Shown one piece after another: positions 1 to 6,339 of a DNA stretch of 7,802 nucleotides (the first letter of the stretch is position 1; each line of letters opens with the position of its first letter). The stretch is from Planctomycetia bacterium (GTDB lineage: Bacteria; Planctomycetota; Planctomycetia; Gemmatales; Gemmataceae). Below the pieces are notes generated by a model that searched no databases, was not told where the DNA came from, and saw nothing but the letters and a program-made list of their open reading frames with translations. A program made the translations under genes and the position numbers. The stretch is taken from contig SXHE01000671.1 in assembly GCA_005773755.1 (NCBI GenBank), positions 1-7,802 of the forward strand, written 5' to 3'.

Positions 1-1
1 G

Positions 2-556
2 CCGGTCGTGCAGCCGCAACCGGCCCCCCTGCTTCCGCCGCCGATGGGCGGCGGGCCGATGCCCGGCGGCGGGTTCGGGATGCCGGGTTGGGGCGGTGGG
101 TTCGAGGTCACGCGCACCTACACCGTGGTCGCGTCGTTCGGCAAGGACGGCGGCGCGGGCAAGCTCGACGAGATCGTGACCGTCGCCGACAAGTTGCTCA
201 CGGCCGCGGTGTCGGCCGGCGCGACCGACGCGCCCGCGTTCACCACCCCCGCGGCGAACCAGTTCGGCACGCTGGGGGTGAACAACCCGGCCAACCGGAT
301 CGAGTTCCACCGCTCGAACCTAGCCGCGCTGCGGCAGGAAGCGATCAAACTGGCCGTGGCGGACGCGCTGGCGAACGCGAAGGTCGCGACCGGGGCCGCG
401 AACATCACCGCAAAGGAGATCGTGAGCATCACGGACCAGACGCAGAACCAGTTCGGCGCGTTCGGGATGCAGGGTCAGGCTACGAACACCGGGCGCGGCG
501 AGGTGCAAGGCGACGCGGAACTGACCGTGACCCTGAGCGTGACGTTCAGCTACTGA
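2..556 (+). CDS. SIMPL (DUF541/YggE-like) domain protein, 5' truncated by window edge
   Basis: The frame is open to the left edge, so the true start lies upstream; the GTG at 8 is probably an internal Val codon. About 184 codons are visible. The visible part begins with a Pro/Gly/Met-rich stretch (about the first 30 residues), then a beta-strand-like segment (FEVTRTYTVVASF) and a helix (KLDEIVTVADKLLTAAVSAGA). A second helix carries the family's RQEAIKLAVADALANAK pattern. The protein ends in a strand, ELTVTLSVTFSY, just before the TGA. This order matches the C-terminal half of SIMPL/DUF541 proteins such as YggE, which are usually exported or periplasmic and linked to oxidative stress by loose phenotypic data. 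The biochemical role is unknown. Two loops are longer than usual and both contain NQFG. The signal peptide, if any, is off the window. The family call is from remembered consensus. Confidence 0.75.
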   Translation, partial: PVVQPQPAPLLPPPMGGGPMPGGGFGMPGWGGGFEVTRTYTVVASFGKDGGAGKLDEIVTVADKLLTAAVSAGATDAPAFTTPAANQFGTLGVNNPANRIEFHRSNLAALRQEAIKLAVADALANAKVATGAANITAKEIVSITDQTQNQFGAFGMQGQATNTGRGEVQGDAELTVTLSVTFSY

Positions 557-568
557 CGTTTTCGAGGC

Positions 569-601
569 GCGCTTGCCGGGCCGTACGGCCCCGGCAAGCG
601 C
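569..601 (+). terminator. 12-bp GC-rich hairpin after the SIMPL gene
   Basis: The arms GCGCTTGCCGGG (569-580) and CCCGGCAAGCGC (590-601) are perfectly complementary over 12 bp, with a 9-nt loop that contains the small palindrome CCGTACGG. The hairpin starts 12 nt after the SIMPL stop codon, the usual place for a terminator. There is no T-run after it, so it is not a canonical intrinsic terminator. It could be a factor-assisted terminator, an mRNA-stabilising 3' end or a structure next to the downstream ribosome site. The inverted repeat is directly seen; its role is inferred. Confidence 0.5.
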
Positions 602-602
602 C

Positions 603-607
603 GAGGG
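603..607 (+). promoter_or_regulatory. Shine-Dalgarno site setting the TPR gene start at 615
   Basis: GAGGG sits 7 nt before ATG 615. It supports that ATG over the in-frame TTG at 573, which lies inside the 569-601 hairpin, and over the internal ATG at 666. The site begins two bases after the hairpin, so folding could affect access to it. Confidence 0.55.
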
Positions 608-614
608 CCGCGCC

Positions 615-1775
615 ATGACCGACGGGCCACCCGACCATACGGGAACCCCAGCGCCACCGACCCCGATGCGGAGACGGGCGCGGCTCCGCACGAGACGGGC
701 ACTCGTCGGGCTTGTCGCGGTTACAGCTTGCGCGGCGGTTGGGGCGCACTTTGCGGTTCAGTACGTGCGCGCGAGCCGCGCGCACGCCCGCGCCCACGAA
801 GCACTCGACCGGCGGGCGTTTTCTGAAGCCGCCACGCACACCGAGAAATACCGAGAGCACCGCCCGACCAGCGCGGAAGGGTATCTGCTTCTCGTTCGGA
901 TCGCCCGTCGGTCCGGTGACGAGGCGGCGGCGCAAGCGCACCTGGCCGAATACGAACGCCAGCACCCGAACGACCCGGCCCGCGACCGCGAACGACGATT
1001 CCTCCTCGCCCAACGGGGCGACGCGAGTGAAGTGAACGCGCTCGTGAACGAGGCACTCGCGAAGGAAGAAGCCGCCGACCCGCTCGCGGTCGAAGCGGCG
1101 ATCATCGGCGGCATCCGACTACTTCAGGCCGATTTTGCGGTCGCGCGGTCCCGGCCGCGCGGGATCGGCGCGGAGCTGCTCGCACGACTCCAGCGCGGCA
1201 CGAACCTGTGGCTCAACACCCGCCCCCACATGGCCGACCAGGTCGAAGGGCTGGTGTGGCGCGGGCAACTGCGGGCGCTCGCGAACGATCTGGCCGGGAT
1301 CGACGACTTCCGGCACGCACTGGCGCTCGACCCGAACCACAAAACCGCGCGGCTCCAACTCGCGTCCGCGATCATCAACATCGCCCCGCAAGAGGCGCTC
1401 GCCCACCTCGAGCACGCTCGGCGGCACGGCCCCACGGACCCGGCCCTCGCCCTCGCGCTCGCGCGCGCCTACCAGGGTCTCGGGCGTCCGGACGAGGCCC
1501 GCCCGCTGTTGAACGAGGTGCTCGCGGCCCAACCGAACAATACGGAAGCGATCACCGAGTTGGCGACGGTCGCCGTGGACACCGGGCAGTACGCCGAGGC
1601 CGAGCGGTTGCTGGTGCGGGCGATCGCGCTCGCGCCCGATCAGCCGCGCCCGCTGTTCGTGCTCGCCTCGTGCCTGCGGGCCGCCGGCCGCCCGACCGAA
1701 GCGCGGGGCTACCAAGAGCGGTTCGAGCGCCTCGTCGAGCGGCTCCACACTCCGGCCACACCGCGCCCGCGCTGA
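615..1775 (+). CDS. Membrane-anchored tetratricopeptide repeat protein
   Basis: The product is 386 residues from ATG 615. A short Pro-rich, then Arg-rich N-terminus (to about residue 28) precedes one hydrophobic segment (about 29-50, ALVGLVAVTACAAVGAHFAV). The positive residues before it suggest an inside-to-outside anchor, leaving the rest outside the membrane. TPR-like helix pairs are visible at about 56-85 and 86-120. A clear block follows at about 210-242 (ending HALALDPN), 243-274, 275-308 (ARAYQGLGRPDEARPLL), 309-342 (DTGQYAEAERLL then AIALAPD) and 343-375. Residues 120-210 are helical but less regular. TPRs bind other proteins, and no catalytic motif is seen. The next gene, 34 nt downstream, encodes a CRTAC1-type protein, a pairing I associate with planctomycetes, so the two may be partners. 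An alternative start is ATG 666 (369 residues), which would keep the anchor. The partner is not known. Confidence 0.85.
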   Translation: MTDGPPDHTGTPAPPTPMRRRARLRTRRALVGLVAVTACAAVGAHFAVQYVRASRAHARAHEALDRRAFSEAATHTEKYREHRPTSAEGYLLLVRIARRSGDEAAAQAHLAEYERQHPNDPARDRERRFLLAQRGDASEVNALVNEALAKEEAADPLAVEAAIIGGIRLLQADFAVARSRPRGIGAELLARLQRGTNLWLNTRPHMADQVEGLVWRGQLRALANDLAGIDDFRHALALDPNHKTARLQLASAIINIAPQEALAHLEHARRHGPTDPALALALARAYQGLGRPDEARPLLNEVLAAQPNNTEAITELATVAVDTGQYAEAERLLVRAIALAPDQPRPLFVLASCLRAAGRPTEARGYQERFERLVERLHTPATPRPR

Positions 1776-1809
1776 TTCGCACCCCACCCCGATACGCGGT
1801 CCCAACTTC

Positions 1810-3624
1810 ATGAGCGATACTCGCACCCCGTCGCGGTGGCCCGTCCGCGTTCTGGTCGTTACCCTGATCGGCGGCGCGGCCGCCCTGGGCTGGTGGACGA
1901 CGGCCTCGGCTCCGACCGAGCCAGAAGTTCCCGCCGCGTTCCGCCCCGCGCCCAAAGCGCCCGCGGCCCCGGCCGGGCCCGATGCGCCGTCGTGGTTCCG
2001 CAACGTCACCCCGAACAGCGGCCTCGCGTTCACCTACCGAACGGGCGCGGAAGCGGGCCACGCCGCCCTCCTCGAATCGCTCGGCGGCGGGGTGGCACTC
2101 CTCGACTTCGACGGCGACGGCCGACTCGACGTGTTCCTCGCCGGTGGCGGGCACTTCGCCGGCCCCGACCGAAAGCAGATCACGGGGCACCCGTGTAAGC
2201 TGTTTCGCAACCTGGGCGACTTCCAGTTCGAGGACGCGACCGCACGAGTCGGTCTCGACAAGTTCGACTGGTGGTACACGCACGGCACCGCGGTCGCCGA
2301 TTACGACCACGACGGTTGGCCCGACCTGCTCGTGACCGGCTTCGGCCGCGTCGCCCTCTTCCACAACGAGCCGGACGGCACGGGGGGCCGCAAGTTTACG
2401 GACGTTTCCGACGCGCTCGGCCTTCGGGTCGATTCGTGGAGCACGAGCGCGGGCTGGGCCGACCTCAACGGCGACGGGTTCCCGGACCTGTACGTGTGCC
2501 GCTACGCCGACTGGTCGTTCGACAATCACCCGACGTGCCCGCCGCAGTCTCCCGATCGCGGCGCTCGGGACATCTGCCCGCCCAGCCTGTTCAAGCCCGT
2601 GCCCCACGCGGTGTTCCAGAACAACAAGGGCGCGTCGTTCACCCGGTGGGCCGAGTTGGAGGCGCGCGCGAAGGGGCACGGGTTGGGGGTTCTTACGGTC
2701 GATGTGAACGACGACGGCCGGCCGGACGTGTACGTCGCCAACGACACCGACAACAATCTGTTGTTCCTGAACCGCGGCGGGCGCTTCGACGAGGTGGGCC
2801 TGGCGGCCGGGGTCGCCGCGGACGAGGGCGGCAGACCGAACGGCAGCATGGGAATCGACGCCGCCGACTTCGACGGAACCGGACGCCCTTCGATCTGGGT
2901 CACGAACTTCCAGAACGAGCTGCACGCGCTGTACCGGAACCTCGGCAACGGAGCGTTCCTCCACCACACCCGCACCGCGGGTATCGGCATCCTCGGACAG
3001 CACCTCGTCGGGTTCGGCACCGCGTTCGTTGACGGCGACGGCGACGGCTGGGAAGACCTGTTCTTCGTCAACGGGCACGTGTACTACACGCTCCCCGATG
3101 AAATGCGGTTGCAGCGGCCCGTCGTGCTGCGGAACGTCGAGCGTCAGGGCCGGCGACAGTTCGTCGCGGCGGGAACGCGCGGCGAACCATTCTTCCAAGC
3201 ACCGACCCTCGGCCGCGGGCTGGCGATCGGCGACCTCGACAACGACGGCCGCCCCGACGCGGTCGTTGTTCACAGCAACGCCCCGGTTGTGGTGCTACGC
3301 AACGTTGCCTCCGAACACACGCCCGCGAACTGGTTCGGCGTGAAGTTGATCGGAAAGGACGAACGCGACCTCATCGGCACCACGGTCGTACTCGAAACCG
3401 GAACCCGCACGCTCACCCGGTTCGCCAAGGGGGGCGGGAGCTACCTGTCGGCGAACGACCCGCGCCTGCTGTTCGGCTTGGGCGGCGAGACGAAAGTCGC
3501 GCGCGTCACTGTCAAGTGGTCGTGGGGCAAGGTGGAAACGTGGGAGAACCTCAAACCCGGTGCGTACTGGGAATTGCGCGAGGGCGACCCGACCGCGAGG
3601 AGAGTGGCGCCCCCGAAGAAGTAA
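1810..3624 (+). CDS. CRTAC1-family protein: FG-GAP/VCBS repeats with C-terminal ASPIC/UnbV domain
   Basis: The product is 604 residues. Residues about 9-28 (WPVRVLVVTLIGGAAALGWW) form a signal anchor or uncleaved signal peptide, followed by a Pro/Ala-rich linker (about 33-60). The body carries seven calcium-loop motifs of the DxDxDGxxD type, starting at residues 99, 164, 218, 298, 353, 408 and 475, as in FG-GAP beta-propellers. The fifth (DFDGTGRPS) has lost two acidic positions. Three cysteines (C230, C243, C256) lie in a long loop after the third motif, a place where relatives also carry cysteines. Residues about 512-590 match ASPIC/UnbV, including the SYLSANDPRLLFGLG stretch and VTVKWSWGKVETW. 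The family is extracellular or cell-surface, probably calcium-binding and adhesive; no enzyme activity is evident. No clear Shine-Dalgarno precedes ATG 1810, so translation may be coupled to the TPR gene 34 nt upstream. The stop is 6 nt from that of the opposing VWA gene. Confidence 0.9.
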   Translation: MSDTRTPSRWPVRVLVVTLIGGAAALGWWTTASAPTEPEVPAAFRPAPKAPAAPAGPDAPSWFRNVTPNSGLAFTYRTGAEAGHAALLESLGGGVALLDFDGDGRLDVFLAGGGHFAGPDRKQITGHPCKLFRNLGDFQFEDATARVGLDKFDWWYTHGTAVADYDHDGWPDLLVTGFGRVALFHNEPDGTGGRKFTDVSDALGLRVDSWSTSAGWADLNGDGFPDLYVCRYADWSFDNHPTCPPQSPDRGARDICPPSLFKPVPHAVFQNNKGASFTRWAELEARAKGHGLGVLTVDVNDDGRPDVYVANDTDNNLLFLNRGGRFDEVGLAAGVAADEGGRPNGSMGIDAADFDGTGRPSIWVTNFQNELHALYRNLGNGAFLHHTRTAGIGILGQHLVGFGTAFVDGDGDGWEDLFFVNGHVYYTLPDEMRLQRPVVLRNVERQGRRQFVAAGTRGEPFFQAPTLGRGLAIGDLDNDGRPDAVVVHSNAPVVVLRNVASEHTPANWFGVKLIGKDERDLIGTTVVLETGTRTLTRFAKGGGSYLSANDPRLLFGLGGETKVARVTVKWSWGKVETWENLKPGAYWELREGDPTARRVAPPKK

Positions 3625-3637
3625 CCGCCCTTACTTC
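3618..3637. terminator. Palindrome spanning two convergent stop codons, possible two-way terminator
   Basis: GAAGTAA (3618-3624) and TTACTTC (3631-3637) form a perfect 7-bp inverted repeat around a 6-nt loop, CCGCCC. Each arm includes the TAA stop of one gene, so both genes end in an identical GAAGTAA. The only space between the genes is the loop. The stem is AT-containing and short, and no T-run follows on either side, so terminator function is a guess from position. Part of the symmetry follows simply from both proteins ending in Lys-stop. Confidence 0.35.
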
Positions 3638-4533
3638 AACTCGCGCACGCCCCGCACGCCGTCCGCCGCGACCAGCCCCACGCACAGCGAGACCGGCTTC
3701 TGCGCCGCCGCGAGTACCGGTTTCAGCGCCGCGGCGCTGAGGTCGTCGGCGTCGGTCAGCAACAGGATCACATCGGGTCGGAACGCGACCGCGGCGCGGA
3801 GCGCTTCACGGTGGTTGCTCGCTCCGCGCGCGTCGAGTGCCGCGAGCTTCTCGGCCGCGGCCCGCACGTTCGCCTCTGTCGCGGGGAGCGCGCCGTCGGA
3901 GGCGAGCAGCGCCTTCGCGCCGCCGGCGTACACGAGCACCTGGACCCGCACGGTCGCCGGCTGCTGCTGGAGGGTGGCGACGAGCGCGGCGCGGGCCGCG
4001 TCGAACTTGCCGCCCGCCCCCATGCTGCCGGAGCAATCGAGCACGTACACCACGACCTGCCCCGGCGCGAACGCGCCGTGAATCGCCGCTGGCCCGCCGG
4101 CCGCCTGCGGCTTCGCGAGTGGCGACCCCGGCTTGCGGATCAGCGCGACCAACTCTGAGGGGAGCACATTGGGGATCGCCCGCGCCGTTACAAGCGGCGG
4201 GCCACCGGGCGGCGCAATCGCCCCGACTTGTTGAACGTTCGCATCGGAATGCTGCGTCGCTCTTGGTTCTTCCGGTCGCTTCGGCTCTTCCGCCGGCTCC
4301 GGCTTCGCAAGCGGAGTTGGCGGCGCGACCTCGATCGCGATTTCCGCCGGCAGCGACATGCGCACCTGCGGTTCGTCGGCGCGCGTGTCGATCCGCGCCT
4401 GCACCTGCATGCGCTCGTCGCTCCCGCGCAGGAGAAGCAGGAGCGCGCACGCGACCGCGGCGTGAAGGGCGACCGACCCCCACACCGCCCGACGGAACCC
4501 GGTGCTCGAACGCGGCCTCATGGCGCGAGGCAT
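3631..4533 (-). CDS. VWA-domain protein with TonB-like membrane anchor
   Basis: The product is 300 residues from ATG at 4533; a second in-frame ATG at 4521 would give 296. The frame stays open further upstream, but that stretch runs antiphase through the JAMM gene and is not coding. An Arg-rich start leads to one membrane segment (about 16-36, AVWGSVALHAAVACALLLLL), resembling the N-terminus of TonB-like proteins. A Pro/Glu/Lys-rich linker follows (about 70-92, PLAKPEPAEEPKRPEEP), then a less ordered region to about 155. The von Willebrand A fold spans about 158-295. Its metal site has DCSGS (D166, S168, S170) and the aspartate in LLLTDADD (D261). The usual threonine between them is replaced by Ser (S239, in GASNHREAL). 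The domain should face the periplasm and bind protein partners through a metal ion. It lies 35 nt downstream of the JAMM gene on the same strand, probably as one transcript. No strong Shine-Dalgarno is visible, so the start is moderately certain. Confidence 0.82.
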   Translation of the reverse strand: MPRAMRPRSSTGFRRAVWGSVALHAAVACALLLLLRGSDERMQVQARIDTRADEPQVRMSLPAEIAIEVAPPTPLAKPEPAEEPKRPEEPRATQHSDANVQQVGAIAPPGGPPLVTARAIPNVLPSELVALIRKPGSPLAKPQAAGGPAAIHGAFAPGQVVVYVLDCSGSMGAGGKFDAARAALVATLQQQPATVRVQVLVYAGGAKALLASDGALPATEANVRAAAEKLAALDARGASNHREALRAAVAFRPDVILLLTDADDLSAAALKPVLAAAQKPVSLCVGLVAADGVRGVRELK

Positions 4534-4568
4534 ACCGCCGCGCGCCGGAAAATGGAAGCCCGCAAGCG

Positions 4569-4997
4569 TCAGATTTGCGCGACCTCGAGCGCGGCTTCGC
4601 GATACCCGGTTTCGCCCAGCCACCAGGCCCGGACCTCCGGCCCCGCACCGGCGAGGCCCACGATCAGGTGAACGACCGTTTCGCCGTAGGTGTTGGCTTC
4701 GAGGTCGTAGCGGCTCGGCACCGGCGCGGACGTCGGGTGCGAGTGGTAGATCGCGAGGAGTTCCAGCCCGTGCGCGCGCATACTTCGGAACGCGAGCAGC
4801 ATGTCGCGCGGGTTCGTCGCGTAGCGGGTCGCGCTCGCGGCGTCGTTGGTGATCGGGAACCGTTCCGAAACCGTGGCGACCTCGTGCGTAATGTGCCCGG
4901 CGAGCAGGCCGCAGCACTCGCCCGGCACGAGGCTCCGCGCGTGCCCGATGAGTTCTTCGAGAAGCAAATCGGGAACGACGAGTCGCGCGAATCGCAT
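4569..4997 (-). CDS. JAMM/MPN-fold zinc metallopeptidase (M67 family, Mov34/PAD-1 type)
   Basis: The product is 142 residues, the usual size for a single-domain bacterial JAMM protein. The full catalytic set is present: Glu27 in PGECCGLLAG, and the zinc motif HxHx7SxxD as H85, H87, S95 and D98 (HSHPTSAPVPSRYD). It has no signal peptide or membrane segment, so it should act in the cytoplasm. The family cleaves isopeptide or peptide bonds after ubiquitin-like or sulfur-carrier proteins. A known bacterial example is Mec, which releases cysteine from a sulfur carrier. No ThiS/MoaD-like carrier, E1-like enzyme or cysteine synthase gene lies in this window, so the substrate is unknown. It is the first gene of a minus-strand pair with the VWA gene and is divergent from the argininosuccinate synthase gene. 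ATG 4997 has only a weak upstream GGA; an AT-rich patch lies very close to it. Confidence 0.88.
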   Translation of the reverse strand: MRFARLVVPDLLLEELIGHARSLVPGECCGLLAGHITHEVATVSERFPITNDAASATRYATNPRDMLLAFRSMRAHGLELLAIYHSHPTSAPVPSRYDLEANTYGETVVHLIVGLAGAGPEVRAWWLGETGYREAALEVAQI

Positions 4998-5004
4998 GGT
5001 TCCG

Positions 5005-5012
5005 TATTTTAT
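5005..5012. promoter_or_regulatory. AT-rich core of the divergent promoter region (JAMM gene / argG)
   Basis: The 48-bp space between the two divergent starts (4998-5045) holds TATTTTAT, the only AT-rich run in a GC-rich region. On the minus strand it reads TAAAAT (5011-5006), a fair -10 element only 8 nt before the JAMM ATG. On the plus strand TATTTT (5005-5010) would leave about a 30-nt leader before argG. No convincing -35 element is seen in either direction and no recognisable arginine operator is visible. Confidence 0.3.
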
Positions 5013-5045
5013 CGCGTATCACGCTCACGCACCGCGAGAACTCCC

Positions 5046-6305
5046 ATGACCACCGTGAACGACCTGAAGGGCCAGACCGTCGCGTTCGCCGCCAGCGGCG
5101 GCCTCGACTCCTGCACCGTGACCAAGTGGCTCACCGAGAACGGCGTAACGGTCGTGTGCTTCACCGCGGACATCGCCCAGCCGGACGAGTCCAACTTCGA
5201 CGAGATCGAAACGCGGATGCGGGCGTGCGGCGCGGCCGACTACGTCGCCATCCCGCTGCACGAGATGATCGCCGAGAGCGGCCTCGAAGTGATTCAGTTC
5301 CAGGCCAAGTACGAGGGCAACTACTGGAACACGACCGGCATCGGGCGGCACGTCATCGTCGCCGGCATGATCCCCGAAATGCGGAAGCGCGGCGCGACCG
5401 TGTTGAGCCACGGTGCGACCGGGCGCGGCAACGATCAGGTGCGGTTCCAGCTCTGCACGAACATGTTGGCCCCGGAGTTCACGGTGTACGCCCCGTGGCG
5501 CGACCGTGAGTTCCTCAAGAAGTTCCCCGGCCGCAGCGAGATGATCGATTACTGCAACGGCCACAAGCTGCCCATCAAGGCCAGCAAGAACGCGCCGTAC
5601 AGCACCGACGCGAACCTGCTCGGCCTGACGCACGAGGCCGGCAAGCTCGAACACCTGACCACGGAGCCGTGGTTCGTGACGCCGGGCATGGGCGTGCTGC
5701 CGAAGGACGCGCCCGACGCGCCGGAGAGTGTGAGCGTGCGGTTCGAGAAGGGCCGCCCGGTCGCGATCAACGGCAAGAAGACCACCGCGTTCCAGGCCAT
5801 CCAGCAGGCGAACGCGCTCGGCGGTAAGCACGCGGTCGGCATCGCGACGCACCTCGTCGAGAACCGCTTCGTCGGGATCAAGAGCCGCGGCGTGTACGAA
5901 GCGCCCGGCATGGAACTGCTCGGCACCGCCTACGCTTTCCTCCTGCAACTGGTGCTCGACCGCCGCAGCCGCGAACTGTTCGACCAGCTCTCGCTGTTCG
6001 TGGCGAAGCAGATTTATCAGGGCTACGGCTTCGACCTGGGCACACACATGGCGCGCTCCGCGCTCGCCCCGATCAACGCGCTCGCGACGGGCACGATCAA
6101 GCTGAAGCTGTACAAGGGCCGGGCCGAGTTCGAGGCCGCGGAGGACGTGCCGCACCAGATGTATTCCGAGGCCAACGCCAGCATGGAGGCCATCGGCAAG
6201 TTCGACCACGCGGACAGCGAGGGCTTCCTGCGCGTGCTGCAAGTGAGCGCCCGCGCGCTGGCCGCGAACGGCCACGTCACCGCCCCCGGCTGGGCCGCGC
6301 GCTGA
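5046..6305 (+). CDS. argG: Argininosuccinate synthase
   Basis: The enzyme joins citrulline and aspartate with ATP to give argininosuccinate, AMP and pyrophosphate, the penultimate step of arginine biosynthesis, in the cytoplasm. The product is 419 residues. The N-type ATP-pyrophosphatase loop is SGGLDSC (residues 17-23; most relatives have SGGLDTS). The nucleotide and substrate motifs that follow include TADIAQPDE (40-48), YWNTTGIGR (93-101), the aspartate/citrulline loop HGATGRGNDQVRF (122-134), YAPWRD (148-153) and YSTDANLLGLTHEAGKLEHL (185-204). Further on are ENRFVGIKSRGVYEAPGMEL and the C-terminal FDHADSEGFL. Length and several motifs fall between the common type 1 enzymes (about 400 residues) and the longer E. 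coli type. ATG 5046 is chosen because the protein begins at the family's usual distance before the ATP loop and a weak GAGAA lies 5 nt upstream. The open frame before it is antisense to the JAMM and VWA genes. Confidence 0.95.
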   Translation: MTTVNDLKGQTVAFAASGGLDSCTVTKWLTENGVTVVCFTADIAQPDESNFDEIETRMRACGAADYVAIPLHEMIAESGLEVIQFQAKYEGNYWNTTGIGRHVIVAGMIPEMRKRGATVLSHGATGRGNDQVRFQLCTNMLAPEFTVYAPWRDREFLKKFPGRSEMIDYCNGHKLPIKASKNAPYSTDANLLGLTHEAGKLEHLTTEPWFVTPGMGVLPKDAPDAPESVSVRFEKGRPVAINGKKTTAFQAIQQANALGGKHAVGIATHLVENRFVGIKSRGVYEAPGMELLGTAYAFLLQLVLDRRSRELFDQLSLFVAKQIYQGYGFDLGTHMARSALAPINALATGTIKLKLYKGRAEFEAAEDVPHQMYSEANASMEAIGKFDHADSEGFLRVLQVSARALAANGHVTAPGWAAR

Positions 6306-6328
6306 TTCGCGATCCACGACGACACACC

Positions 6329-6333
6329 AGAGG
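6329..6333 (+). promoter_or_regulatory. Shine-Dalgarno site of the S9 peptidase gene
   Basis: AGAGG lies 6 nt before ATG 6340, the best ribosome site in the window. It confirms the start directly ahead of the signal peptide. The 34-nt gap after argG holds no terminator-like repeat, so read-through from argG is possible. Confidence 0.6.
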
Positions 6334-6339
6334 CTGTCC

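Noticed and set aside
573..614. Earlier TTG start for the TPR protein
   Set aside because: The codon lies inside the strong hairpin, has no good ribosome site, and ATG 615 has GAGGG at proper spacing.
1776..1809. Possible promoter between the TPR and CRTAC1 genes
   Set aside because: The 34-nt gap has no -10 or -35 pair and no Shine-Dalgarno, so co-transcription is the simpler reading.
1552..3273. 573-codon open frame on the minus strand
   Set aside because: It lies antisense to the TPR and CRTAC1 genes, whose domains are unmistakable. Its translation is low-complexity Arg/Val/Ala/Glu-rich with no family pattern, as expected from high-GC codon bias.
4534..5028. Apparent N-terminal extension of the VWA protein
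   Set aside because: It overlaps the JAMM gene out of frame and has no domain character. ATG 4533 just before the membrane segment gives a sensible protein.
3837..5045. Apparent 400-residue N-terminal extension of ArgG
   Set aside because: This stretch runs antisense through the VWA and JAMM genes, is Arg/Pro/Ala-rich, and ArgG proteins begin normally at ATG 5046.
1764..6311. The shared 11-mer CGCTGATTCGC at the stops of the TPR gene and argG
   Set aside because: Both copies span an Arg-stop end and short following bases. Two copies of a GC-rich 11-mer at stops with no further flanking similarity are not convincing as a repeat element.
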